The position numbers were made by a program, and so were the translations under genes. Shown here in pieces: positions 41,455 through 48,761 of a DNA stretch of 64,000 nucleotides. The notes under the pieces were generated by a model. The model was not told the origin of the DNA. It did no database searches and saw nothing but the letters and a program-made list of their open reading frames with translations. The first letter of the stretch is position 1; each line of letters opens with the position of its first letter. Source of the stretch: Actinomycetota bacterium (lineage in GTDB: Bacteria > Actinomycetota > Thermoleophilia > Gaiellales > Gaiellaceae); NCBI GenBank assembly GCA_003132665.1, contig PKYN01000009.1, forward strand, positions 265,714 to 329,713, given 5' to 3'.

Positions 41455-41673
41455 ATGAACGCCGAGATCTCACCACGCAATCCAAATCGCGGAGCCGGGC
41501 TTTTGCTCGAGCATTTCGCCGCGTTTGACGAGATGGATCTGCGGCAGAGAGAGCCTGCGCGCGTTCGCCTGCAGCGAGCGCTGGGACCGGATCTCTCTCG
41601 TCTACTCCTGCGCGCCCTCGCTCGTGAGAGCGAGACACCGAGCCGCACCGCAGCGTCCGGCCCAGCGGCGTAG
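41455..41673 (+). CDS. small protein, hypothetical
   Basis: 72 residues from an ATG: MNAEISPRNPNRGAGLLL and then AFDEMDLRQREPARVRLQRALGPDLSRLLLRALA. The Arg/Leu-rich block resembles short helical proteins seen in related actinobacteria, which share an ARxRLxRALGPxL pattern. No function can be assigned. It stands alone 183 bases after apt with no clear ribosome site. The frame ends in a TAG before the non-coding stretch. Confidence 0.4.
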   Translation: MNAEISPRNPNRGAGLLLEHFAAFDEMDLRQREPARVRLQRALGPDLSRLLLRALARESETPSRTAASGPAA

Positions 41674-42041
41674 AGGTCAACCCTTAACGGCGAAGGCGCT
41701 ATGGGCACCGGCCGTACGGCTACTCTTCTTGCCGATGTCCTCCGCAACGTCTGCAGGCATACAAAAAGAGGAGCCGAGCGGGCGGCGATTTCGTCAGCCG
41801 CTCCCGTTGAACGTCCCGCCGAAGCGGTTCGACCTACGGGGGCGACGTCAACCTACTCTCGCTCCCTACTCGGCTCCCTTCGCTAAGCCGTTGACGCTTT
41901 CGTCTGCCCTGCCTTCCGGTGTTCGGCTGCCGCCTAGTTCCTTCCGGCGGGGCTTCGCTCTACTCACGCCCCGTGCTCAACGCAAGTGGAAATCTAGACT
42001 ATGCAACCCGGTAATACAAGGCTTAAAAACGAATAAAAAGT

Positions 42042-42059
42042 CGCAAATTGCGGCATAAT
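42042..42059 (+). promoter_or_regulatory. uppP promoter with palindrome
   Basis: CGCAAATTGCG (42042-42052), a 5-bp palindrome with one central base, lies one base before the -10-like hexamer CATAAT (42054-42059). The GTG start of uppP is 35 bases on, preceded by AAAGGTGG at 42083-42090. The palindrome may be an operator. Confidence 0.45.
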
Positions 42060-42094
42060 GTTTTCGACACTTTCCACATAAAAAAGGTGGTGCT

Positions 42095-43087
42095 GTGGAT
42101 ACGTCTGTGGATATATTGGATCCTGAATCAAAAGAGCCGTCGTTTTTCTCCAGACGGCTTCTTCTCATTCTGGCCGGCATCGCTCTCGTAGCGGCCGGCG
42201 CACTGGCCGCAATCGGCGTGGGGGAGAGAAGCGGCGCCTTCCCCGACTGGCAGGCTCTGATCCTTGGCGTCACGCAGGGACTGACCGAGCTTCTGCCCAT
42301 CTCGTCGTCGGGACACCTGATTCTGGTGCCCTGGCTGGGGAACTGGCACTTCCTCGAAAACCACGCGGCCTTCAACAAGACCTTCGACGTAGCGCTGCAC
42401 ACGGGCACGCTTGTCGCGGTCGTCGCTTACTTTTGGGCGGATATCGTGACCATCCTGCGCGCCTGGTTCGGAAGCGTTCGGCGCCGAAGCATTGCCAACC
42501 AGGACGAGCGCCTGGCCTGGTTGCTCCTGATTGCGACGATTCCGGCTGCACTCGGAGGAGCGGCGGGGGAGAGCTTCATCGAAAAACGTCTTGGCCAGCC
42601 CTGGCAGATCGCCATCGCGTTGGCGGTGTTCGCGGTAGCGCTCTGGCTCGTCGATCGCCTGCCCGAAAGAAAGCCGATGACAGCGCTTCGCTATCGCGAC
42701 GCGCTGGCGCTGGGTTTCGCTCAGATGCTCGCGCTCGTACCCGGTGTATCGCGCTCGGGAATCACGATCACCGGTGCGAGGTTGTTCAAGCTCGACCGCG
42801 ACTCCGCGGCGCGATTCTCGTTTCTGATGCTCGTGCCGGTCGTCTTCGGCGCCGCCTTGCTCAAGACCGTCAAGGACATCCTGCTTGGGCCGGGGCTTCC
42901 CGCCGGCTGGGCCGGACCCTTCGTCGTGGGCATCCTGGCCGCCGCCGGTAGCGGACTGTTCGCGATTTGGGCGCTGCTCGGTTACCTGCGCCGCCACGAC
43001 TACTCGCTCTTCGTCGTCTACAGGTTGCTCGCAGCGCTCGCCGTGTTGATCTTGATCGTCTCGGGAGTGCGAGGATCGACCTTCTAG
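42095..43087 (+). CDS. uppP: undecaprenyl-diphosphatase
   Basis: 330 residues from a GTG with a Shine-Dalgarno-like AAAGGTGG upstream. UppP (BacA) removes a phosphate from undecaprenyl diphosphate outside the membrane, recycling the wall-lipid carrier. After a 45-residue N-terminal extension with one extra membrane helix, the core shows GVTQGLTELLPISSSGHLILVPW, which carries the (E/Q)-rich motif, and the P-loop-like LVPGVSRSGITITGARLFKLDRDSAARFSFLM. About eight membrane segments in total. The extra N-terminal helix is longer than in E. coli UppP. Confidence 0.95.
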   Translation: MDTSVDILDPESKEPSFFSRRLLLILAGIALVAAGALAAIGVGERSGAFPDWQALILGVTQGLTELLPISSSGHLILVPWLGNWHFLENHAAFNKTFDVALHTGTLVAVVAYFWADIVTILRAWFGSVRRRSIANQDERLAWLLLIATIPAALGGAAGESFIEKRLGQPWQIAIALAVFAVALWLVDRLPERKPMTALRYRDALALGFAQMLALVPGVSRSGITITGARLFKLDRDSAARFSFLMLVPVVFGAALLKTVKDILLGPGLPAGWAGPFVVGILAAAGSGLFAIWALLGYLRRHDYSLFVVYRLLAALAVLILIVSGVRGSTF

Positions 43088-43096
43088 AATCGAGGC

Positions 43097-43936
43097 GTGC
43101 GAGTCTCCGTCAGCGATATCGAGCTCTTCGTCCACGAGATGGGGGAGGGGCGTCCACTCCTTGCGTTGCACGGCGGTCCGGGACTGGATGGCTCATTCTG
43201 GTTTCCCGGGCTCGATCCGCTGGCGGACGAGGGCTGGCGGATCCTCGCACCCGACCTACGCGCGAACGGGCGCTCACAGGCCGGCGACCCAGGCCTCTGG
43301 ACGGTGCCTCGGATGGCCGACGACGTCGAGGCCGTGATCGAAGCGCTCGAGCTGAAGCGTCCGGTCGTGATGGGCTGGTCGTTCGGCTCCTTCGTTGCGC
43401 AAAGCCACATGGCTCGGCACGGAACCGCCGCGGCCTACGTCCTGATGGGCACCATCGCGGAGCCGGCCGCGCTGGAGCTGGTGAACGCCGAGCTAGCGCG
43501 TTTCGAGCCCAAGCACCTGCGTGAGCAGGTGAGCGCCTCCTGGGCGCGGGAGTCAACCGTCGAGACCGCCGAGGAGTGCAAGCAAATACTCGACGACCAG
43601 ATGCCCTTTCACCTCGCCGATCCCGAAGGCCCGCTCGTAACCGAGCTAATCGCTAGCGACCGGACCGTCTACCGGCCCGCCGTCTTGCGGCACTTCGCAC
43701 GCGGTGGCGATTACGGCATGGTCGACCAGCGGGCCACGCTCAGCTCTTTCCGAAAGCCCGTGCTGGTGTTGATCGGAGCTCACGACCGCACCACTTCGCC
43801 CGTCTCCGCGCACGAGCTGGTGGAGTCGCTGCCGAACGCCGAGGAGATCGTCCTGCCGCGGACGGCGCACATGATTCCCTACGAGGAGCCGGAGCTCTTC
43901 CTGACGGCGCTCAGGAAGTTCCTGGCGCGCGTCTGA
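43097..43936 (+). CDS. alpha/beta hydrolase (prolyl iminopeptidase-like)
   Basis: 279 residues from a GTG. Landmarks are PLLALHGGPGLDGSFWF (HGGPG oxyanion motif as in proline iminopeptidases), APDLRANGRSQ, nucleophile elbow VMGWSFGSFVAQ (G-x-S-x-G with Ser about 96), VLIGAHDRTTSP with the acid, and RTAHMIPYEEP with the His. The substrate is unknown; peptidase and esterase activity are both possible. TAGAAT at 43085-43090 lies 6 bases before the GTG, a leaderless pattern. It converges on the acetyltransferase gene. Confidence 0.88.
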   Translation: MRVSVSDIELFVHEMGEGRPLLALHGGPGLDGSFWFPGLDPLADEGWRILAPDLRANGRSQAGDPGLWTVPRMADDVEAVIEALELKRPVVMGWSFGSFVAQSHMARHGTAAAYVLMGTIAEPAALELVNAELARFEPKHLREQVSASWARESTVETAEECKQILDDQMPFHLADPEGPLVTELIASDRTVYRPAVLRHFARGGDYGMVDQRATLSSFRKPVLVLIGAHDRTTSPVSAHELVESLPNAEEIVLPRTAHMIPYEEPELFLTALRKFLARV

Positions 43937-44059
43937 ACTGTTTGCGAGCCGGCGGCGACTCCCGCTACGGAGAGTTTCGTTCAACTTTGAAAGTCGGGCC
44001 CGGTCGAAAGGGGGAGATCTGTGAGGAACGAGTCTCTCCGAGGAATTCAGCTACTTGAC

Positions 44060-44073
44060 ATAACACGGGTTAT
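44060..44073. promoter_or_regulatory. orphan operator-like palindrome next to TTGACA
   Basis: ATAAC-ACGG-GTTAT is a perfect 5-bp palindrome in the 152-base gap between two converging genes. TTGACA lies at 44055-44060. No gene starts nearby, so neither element has an evident target. Confidence 0.3.
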
Positions 44074-44088
44074 CGTGCACGCCCATCG

Positions 44089-44610
44089 TTAAGACCGTGG
44101 CCAGGAATCAATCGCGATTTGGTACTCGTCCCGCTCCAACTCGGGAACGAAACGAACGCGCGTGAACCCGGCCTTGAGGAGCACGCGAACGGAGGCGACG
44201 TTCTCAGGCTTGGCGAAGGCGCCGACTGTGTCCAGACCAAGATCGCCGAAGGCGAGCGTTAGCGACTCGCGTACGAGCTCTGTGGCCAGGCCACGGCCCC
44301 AGTACGCCCGGTCGATGTAGTAGGCGACCTCCACTCCCCACTCCGGCGCGTTCGGATCTTTGTTCAGCCCACCCCAGCCGACGACTCGATCTTCGGCGGT
44401 CAGCACGGCCGTCCAGGGAGCGAAGCCGTCCTCGGCGTAGCGGGCGGCGTAGGACTCCAGATGCGCGGCGGTTGCCTCGAGGCTGGGCGCGCGGTACGTG
44501 TGCCGCATCGCCTCCGGATTGCCCTGGATGGCGAAGAGCGCCTCGGCGTCGGCGGGCTCGGGGGCGCGGAGAAGAAGGCGTGAAGTGCGGCGTGTGGGCG
44601 GTCCGGGCAT
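44089..44610 (-). CDS. GNAT acetyltransferase (RimJ/RimL type)
   Basis: 173 residues from the ATG at 44610, with an earlier in-frame ATG at 44634. The later start is favoured because AATCTA on the plus strand (TAGATT on this strand, 44621-44626) is a -10 hexamer just upstream. RimJ-type GNAT pattern: TSRLLLRAPEPADAEALFAIQ, GWGGLNKDP, YYIDRAYWGRGLATELVRESLTLAF (acetyl-CoA binding G-x-G-x-A) and FAKPENVASVRVLLKAGF. The family acetylates protein N-termini, peptides or aminoglycosides; the substrate is not predictable. Confidence 0.88.
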   Translation of the reverse strand: MPGPPTRRTSRLLLRAPEPADAEALFAIQGNPEAMRHTYRAPSLEATAAHLESYAARYAEDGFAPWTAVLTAEDRVVGWGGLNKDPNAPEWGVEVAYYIDRAYWGRGLATELVRESLTLAFGDLGLDTVGAFAKPENVASVRVLLKAGFTRVRFVPELERDEYQIAIDSWPRS

Positions 44611-44647
44611 CCAGTTGACCAATCTAGCGCGCATCTGGGCGCGGGAT

Positions 44648-44677
44648 TTGACTGGCCTCGCCGGCTCCTGCTACCGT
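44648..44677 (+). promoter_or_regulatory. promoter of the response regulator leader
   Basis: TTGACT at 44648-44653 and TACCGT at 44672-44677 have an 18-base spacer. Transcription would start near 44683, at the foot of the first leader hairpin. Confidence 0.55.
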
Positions 44678-44683
44678 CAATGT

Positions 44684-44750
44684 GCTCGTCGCTGAAGACG
44701 GGCGGAAGGCAGAGCTGCCTCAGGACGCCTCGGCGTGCTGGGGCTTTTTT
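44684..44750 (+). promoter_or_regulatory. attenuator module 1: two hexaloop hairpins and intrinsic terminator
   Basis: P1 pairs GCTCGTC (44684-44690) with GACGGGC (44697-44703) around hexaloop GCTGAA. P2 pairs AGGC (44707-44710) with GCCT (44717-44720) around hexaloop AGAGCT. The terminator uses GCCTCAG-g-ACGC (44717-44728), loop CTCG, and GCGT-g-CTGGGGC (44733-44744), then TTTTTT. The 3' arm of P2 is the foot of the terminator, so the two exclude each other. Dual hexaloops (A at 1, G at 4) are the known RNA target of ANTAR antiterminators; here P2 fits fully and P1 has G4 only. Confidence 0.72.
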
Positions 44751-44754
44751 GTTG

Positions 44755-44822
44755 GTCCCGACCGATCGGGACGATAACGAGGGCCGAGCCGCCCCGGAAC
44801 GCCTCGGCGTGCTGGGGCTTTT
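44755..44822 (+). promoter_or_regulatory. attenuator module 2: repeat of the same design
   Basis: P1 pairs GTCCCG (44755-44760) with CGGGAC (44767-44772) around ACCGAT, which has A1 and G4. P2 pairs GGGC (44781-44784) with GCCC (44791-44794) around CGAGCC, G4 only. The terminator uses GCCCCGG-a-ACGC (44791-44802), loop CTCG, and GCGT-g-CTGGGGC (44807-44818), then TTTT. The P2/terminator overlap is kept although the sequences differ from module 1, so the pairing has been conserved. AAGGAG and the ATG of the regulator follow. Confidence 0.72.
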
Positions 44823-44842
44823 GTGTGGAAGGAGTCGAGAGC

Positions 44843-45388
44843 ATGGGCAGAGGAACGAAGTCGCGGATGCGAATACTGATCGCCGAAGACGAGTCGATCA
44901 TCCGTCTCGATTTGCGCGAGATACTCGTGCAGGCGGGCTACGAGGTCTGCGCCGAGGCCGCGAACGGCGAGGATGCCCTGCGTCTGGCCCAGGAGACCGA
45001 GCCAGAGGCTGCCGTACTAGACGTTCGCATGCCGGGGATGACGGGGATCGAAGTGGCCCGCCGCATCCTCGCCGAGCGGCCGATACCGATCATCATGCTC
45101 ACCGCCTACGCCGATTCGGGCACGGTGGCCGAGGCGGTGCGCGCGGGGGTTTTCGCGTACGTAGTCAAGCCGTTTCGCGAGCAGGATCTACTGGCCGCGC
45201 TCGAGACCGCCTTCGCCCAGCATCGCGAATGGTTGGACGGACGGCGCAATCTAGGCGCAGCGCCGGAACCGGGCTCGACTGCACTCGAGGTCGTGGTCGG
45301 GGACGGCCACTGGCCGCTTCGAATCGAGCGGCGGGCGGACGGCTCGCTCGATGTCACGCCGATCGCCGCGAGCGGCGAAAAGCGCTAG
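44843..45388 (+). CDS. PdtaR-like response regulator without ANTAR domain
   Basis: 181 residues from the ATG at 44843 (AAGGAG at 44829-44834). The receiver domain spans about 9-130: RILIAEDESIIRLDLREIL with the acidic pocket, phospho-acceptor D60 in VLDVRMPGMTG, MLTAYADSGTVAEA and YVVKPFREQDLL. This is closest to the receiver of ANTAR regulators such as PdtaR. The remaining 50 residues (LEVVVGDGHWPLRIERRADG) do not show the ANTAR three-helix bundle. No histidine kinase is adjacent. Expression is probably controlled by two tandem attenuators in its leader. Confidence 0.85.
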   Translation: MGRGTKSRMRILIAEDESIIRLDLREILVQAGYEVCAEAANGEDALRLAQETEPEAAVLDVRMPGMTGIEVARRILAERPIPIIMLTAYADSGTVAEAVRAGVFAYVVKPFREQDLLAALETAFAQHREWLDGRRNLGAAPEPGSTALEVVVGDGHWPLRIERRADGSLDVTPIAASGEKR

Positions 45389-45403
45389 CCGACCCAGCGT
45401 CGC

Positions 45404-45808
45404 CTACGCGGCGCTCCACCAGCTCCACCAGTCCGGAATCGGCTCGGCGTCGGCAGAGTTCGGGCCGGGCGCGCCGAAGGCGATCAGCGTCGCGCCCTCG
45501 GGTCCGGCTTCGAATGCTCTGGCCGTGTCGCTGGCGACGCGTACGGCGTCCCAGCGCTGCAGCTCGACGACCTCGTCGCCCAGCTTCATTCGTCCGCTGC
45601 CCTCGACGAGGATGTAGATCTCCTCTTGGTCTTTGTGGCGATGACCGAAGGGCGTGCGGAAGTTCGGCGCCAGGTGCTGGTAGCTGAGGCCCGCCCGCTC
45701 GAGCTCGAGCGAGGCCGAGGCGAAGCGAGCCTCGAGCTCGGGCGCCAGGCCGAACTTCAAGGCGCTATTTTCGACCTGCTTCAGGTTCTTGACCGTGTAT
45801 GCGCTCAT
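45404..45808 (-). CDS. cupin domain protein
   Basis: 134 residues, a single conserved-barrel cupin. Cupin motif 1 is PFGHRHKDQEEIYILVEGSGRMKLGDE (G-x5-H-x-H-x3,4-E-x6-G), motif 2 region AVRVASDTARAFEAGPEGA. The two His, the Glu and the Gln around HRHKDQEE should bind a metal. Its substrate is unknown. It lies 15 bases from the end of the converging response regulator gene. Confidence 0.88.
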   Translation of the reverse strand: MSAYTVKNLKQVENSALKFGLAPELEARFASASLELERAGLSYQHLAPNFRTPFGHRHKDQEEIYILVEGSGRMKLGDEVVELQRWDAVRVASDTARAFEAGPEGATLIAFGAPGPNSADAEPIPDWWSWWSAA

Positions 45809-45989
45809 GCACTCGTTCTAGCCGTGTTTCGACGTCGTCAATCCGGCCGCGAGAGTCGCCGGTCGGGACTTGCCGGAAGTCAATTCCCAACTTTCTCGGC
45901 CAAAACACCCCAAGAAGTATTGATATCCGGCGTAAATGGTGTTTGCTTCCATAAGGGCAGGACAGCCGCGCGGGCCGCGCCTAGAAACC

Positions 45990-47045
45990 ATGACGATCGA
46001 TATCGACACTTTCCTGGAGAGTGAGGAGGTACGACACCTTCTTGACGCCGGCGAGCACGCAGGCTCGCTCCAGGCGGGCGTGGTGCTCGACCTGATCGAG
46101 CTCTACGACCTCGATGCCTACGACATCGACGGTCTCTACCGCGAGCTGGAGCAGCGCGGGATCGAGGTCACCGAGGATGAGCCCGAGGTCGTAGCGCCGG
46201 TCAACCCCGCGGTGGCTGTCTCGTATGAGACCACGACCGATGCGCTCCAACTGTTTCTGCGCGAGGCCGGGCGACATCCGCTGCTCACCGCAGCCCAGGA
46301 GGTCGAGCTGGCCAAGCTGATCGAGCGCGGCGACGGGCGGGCCAAGCAGCGGATGATCCAGTCCAACCTGCGCCTGGTCGTCTCGATAGCCAAGAACTAC
46401 CGCAACCAGGGTCTCCCCTTCCTCGACTTGATTCAGGAAGGAACGCTGGGGCTGATCCGCGCCGTCGAGAAGTTCGATTGGCGCCGCGGCTTCAAGTTCT
46501 CGACCTATGCGACCTGGTGGATCCGCCAAGCGGTAGCCCGCGCGCTGGCCGACAAGGCACGAACGATCCGCATGCCCGTGCACATCGTCGAGCGCCTGCA
46601 GAAGATGAATCGTGCCGAGCGCACACTCTGGACGCAGCTGGGGCGCGAGCCGACGCTCGAGGAGGTGGCCGAGGAGGCCGGCCTTCCGGCCCAGCAGGCC
46701 TACGAAGTGAAGGCCGCCGCCCGCGCCTCGACCAGCCTCGACCAGCCGGTCGGTGACGAGGAGGACGCCGTCTTCGGCGATTTCGTGCCCGGCGAAGGTC
46801 CGCTGCCCGAGGAGCAGGTTGAGGTGTCTCTGCGCAGCCAGGCTCTCTCTCAAGCCCTGCATGTGCTGCCCGAGCGCGAGCGGACGGTGCTCCTGATGCG
46901 CTACGGCATCGAGGGCAACGAGCCAAGGACGCTCGAGGAGATCGGCCGCTGCCTCAGCTTGACGCGCGAGCGCGTGCGCCAGATCGAGGTAGAGGCGCTG
47001 CGTCAGCTCTCGCGCCTGCGCGAGATGCAATCCGTGGCCAGGTAG
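45990..47045 (+). CDS. RNA polymerase sigma-70 factor, primary-type 1
   Basis: 351 residues from the ATG at 45990; an earlier ATG at 45936 is possible. Regions 1.2 to 4.2 are all present: [25 protein letters not shown] (1.2), [31 protein letters not shown] (2.1-2.2), [26 protein letters not shown] (2.3-2.4), a 3.0-3.1 segment, and [24 protein letters not shown] (4.2). A 100-residue acidic N-terminus has only part of region 1.1. The presence of a second near-equal sigma gene 600 bases away leaves it open which is the housekeeping one. Confidence 0.93.
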   Translation: MTIDIDTFLESEEVRHLLDAGEHAGSLQAGVVLDLIELYDLDAYDIDGLYRELEQRGIEVTEDEPEVVAPVNPAVAVSYETTTDALQLFLREAGRHPLLTAAQEVELAKLIERGDGRAKQRMIQSNLRLVVSIAKNYRNQGLPFLDLIQEGTLGLIRAVEKFDWRRGFKFSTYATWWIRQAVARALADKARTIRMPVHIVERLQKMNRAERTLWTQLGREPTLEEVAEEAGLPAQQAYEVKAAARASTSLDQPVGDEEDAVFGDFVPGEGPLPEEQVEVSLRSQALSQALHVLPERERTVLLMRYGIEGNEPRTLEEIGRCLSLTRERVRQIEVEALRQLSRLREMQSVAR

Positions 47046-47053
47046 ACGCGAAC

Positions 47054-47568
47054 CTACTCACCGAAAACGAGATAGCCCTCTTTCTCAATCAGGGCGACCG
47101 TTGCCTCGGCTCGTAAGGTCGACGGAAGACTGAAGATCCTGTTGTTCATATCCCGCCCGCAAGCGAGGCGGCCCGCCTCGGCATCCCGCGCAGCCGCGTC
47201 GACTTTCGCCGCCGAGACCCGTGCGTCTTTCAGAAAGCGACTCTGAAGCGCCTCGATGTTCCTCGGCGGCTTCAGGGCGGCGACGCTGCCGAGGATCTCG
47301 TGGATGCTCTCTGCGAACTCTCGCGCGCTTTTTGAGCACGCACGACCCCTGAGCTCGATCAGGCCCGTCGCGCGATCTCCGAGGACGATCAAAAAAAACG
47401 ATCGCTTGCCTCGCTGGCCGGCCGGCTTCTCATGATCTCAAGCAGCTTCTGCTGGTACTCGCTCTTCGAGAGGCGTTGCGGCTGAGCGCTCGACGAACCG
47501 CAACCGGAAACGGAGATGACGAGTACGAGCATGAACGCTGTGAGTAGAACGGCGCAGACGTATCTCAT
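47054..47568 (-). pseudogene. lipoprotein gene split by a frameshift at T8
   Basis: Read leftwards from the ATG at 47568, a signal peptide and lipobox (VISVSGC, Cys about 23) are followed by ISKSEYQQKLLEIM-type helix (SKSEYQQKLLEIMRSRP), then ...ASDRFF and a stop at 47389. A second frame continues without interruption from the same T8 run (A8 on the plus strand, 47390-47397) to 47054, giving about 113 more residues with RSRFLKDARVSAA and TLRAEATVALIEKEGYLVF. One extra T would join them into about 172 residues. Either a sequencing or mutational indel, or slippage at the homopolymer, explains it. The family is unknown. Confidence 0.65.
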
Positions 47569-47653
47569 GAGCGCGATAACCCAAAAACGGAAAAGCAGCG
47601 CTCTCATAACGCCGACGAAGGCTAGAACCGCTGTAAGCCGCGGAACTTGACGA

Positions 47654-48661
47654 TTACGTGCGGAGGTAGTGCTCGAGGTCGGGAGCGACCATGCGCAGCT
47701 CGCGCAGGGCGCGGGACTCGAGCTGGCGGACACGCTCGCGAGTGATGCCCAGCTCGCTGCCGACCTCTTCTAGCGTTCGCGCCGCCTGCCCGTCGAGGCC
47801 GAAGCGGGCGCTCAGAACGTGGCGCATGCGCGGGTTCAGCTTGTCGAGCGCGACTCCCAGCTCGGCCGAGCGAAGCCGATCGGAGGTCGCGCCGTCGGGC
47901 GACTCCGTCTTCGTGTCCTCGATCAGGTCGCCGTAGAGGCTCTCGCCGTCCCCCACCGGGGTCTCCAGGCTGACCGGATCCTCGACCAGGTCGAGAAGTT
48001 GGATCACGCGCTCGACCGGGAAGCCGCTTTCTTTTGCCAGCTCCTCGATGGTTGGGTCGCGGTTGATCTTCTGCGCCAGCACGCGGCGGGTGCGCATCAG
48101 CCGACGGACCTGCTCGGCTACGTGGACGGGAAGGCGGATCGTGCGGCCCTGGTCGGCGAGCGCTCGGGTGACCGCCTGACGGATCCACCAAGTCGCGTAG
48201 GTGGAAAGTTTGTAGCCCATGCGATAGTCGAACTTCTCGACCGCGCGGATGAGCCCGAGGTTGCCCTCCTGAATCAGATCGAGCAGTGGCACGCCGGCCT
48301 TCGTGTAGTGGCGGGTGATCGACATCACCAGGCGCAGATTCGACTCGATCAGCTTGCGCTTGGCGGCCTCGTCGCCCTCGTCCTTGCGCCGAGCCAGCTC
48401 GCGCTCCTCGTTGACCGTGAGGAGGGGACCGTCACCTATCTGCCGGACGTACAGCTTGAGCGGATCGGACGTCTGAGTGGCGTATGCGGCGGCGCTTTCG
48501 TCCTCCGCGTCTTCCTCCTGCGGAAGCTCGGCCAGCTCGACCTCTTCATCGACCGCGGCGAGCTTCAGATCTTCCGGCTCGGCGTCGCCGTGAACGAGCT
48601 CCAGCTTGGGCGGCGAGGGCCTCGTTGCCGGAAGTGGATGCGGGCGGATCGGCTGTGCCAC
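47654..48661 (-). CDS. RNA polymerase sigma-70 factor, primary-type 2
   Basis: 335 residues from a GTG. All core regions are present: DPLKLYVRQIGDGPLLTVNEERELARR (1.2), [69 protein letters not shown] (2.1-2.4; shown here in pieces) and LEEVGSELGITRERVRQLESRAL (4.2). The N-terminal 70 residues are acidic without full region 1.1. TACAGT lies a few bases upstream on this strand, a leaderless pattern. It faces primary-type sigma 1 across the split lipoprotein gene. A group 1 versus group 2 decision needs phylogeny. Confidence 0.93.
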   Translation of the reverse strand: MAQPIRPHPLPATRPSPPKLELVHGDAEPEDLKLAAVDEEVELAELPQEEDAEDESAAAYATQTSDPLKLYVRQIGDGPLLTVNEERELARRKDEGDEAAKRKLIESNLRLVMSITRHYTKAGVPLLDLIQEGNLGLIRAVEKFDYRMGYKLSTYATWWIRQAVTRALADQGRTIRLPVHVAEQVRRLMRTRRVLAQKINRDPTIEELAKESGFPVERVIQLLDLVEDPVSLETPVGDGESLYGDLIEDTKTESPDGATSDRLRSAELGVALDKLNPRMRHVLSARFGLDGQAARTLEEVGSELGITRERVRQLESRALRELRMVAPDLEHYLRT

Positions 48662-48761
48662 GTTGACTGTATCGGCCCCTAGTGAAGGCGCCTTTACGCA
48701 ACTCCCCCCTTTCCATGGTCGATTACACCCTTAAGGGGGAGGCACGCGCGCCGAGCCCTGA

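Larger units (their letters stand above)
41272..42094. other. 823-base region of low coding density before uppP
   Basis: Only one plausible gene, the 72-codon frame at 41455-41673, is listed separately. 41674-42000 is GC-rich with no recognisable product on either strand. 42001-42094 is distinctly AT-rich (GTAATACAAGG, TTAAAAACGAATAAAAAG, GGCATAATG) and forms the uppP promoter. No repeats, tRNA or transposase remnants were seen. The base composition changes abruptly at about 42000. Confidence 0.5.

Noticed and set aside
41525-42058. 177-codon frame before uppP
   Set aside because: Composition is that of random GC-rich DNA and it overlaps the likely 72-codon gene in another frame.
42071-42114. 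Cluster of DnaA-box-like 9-mers (TTTCCACAT, TGTGGATAC, TGTGGATAT) next to AT-rich DNA
   Set aside because: Each differs from TTATCCACA by at least one base, two of them lie in the first codons of uppP, and no origin-type genes are near. More likely chance in an AT-rich promoter.
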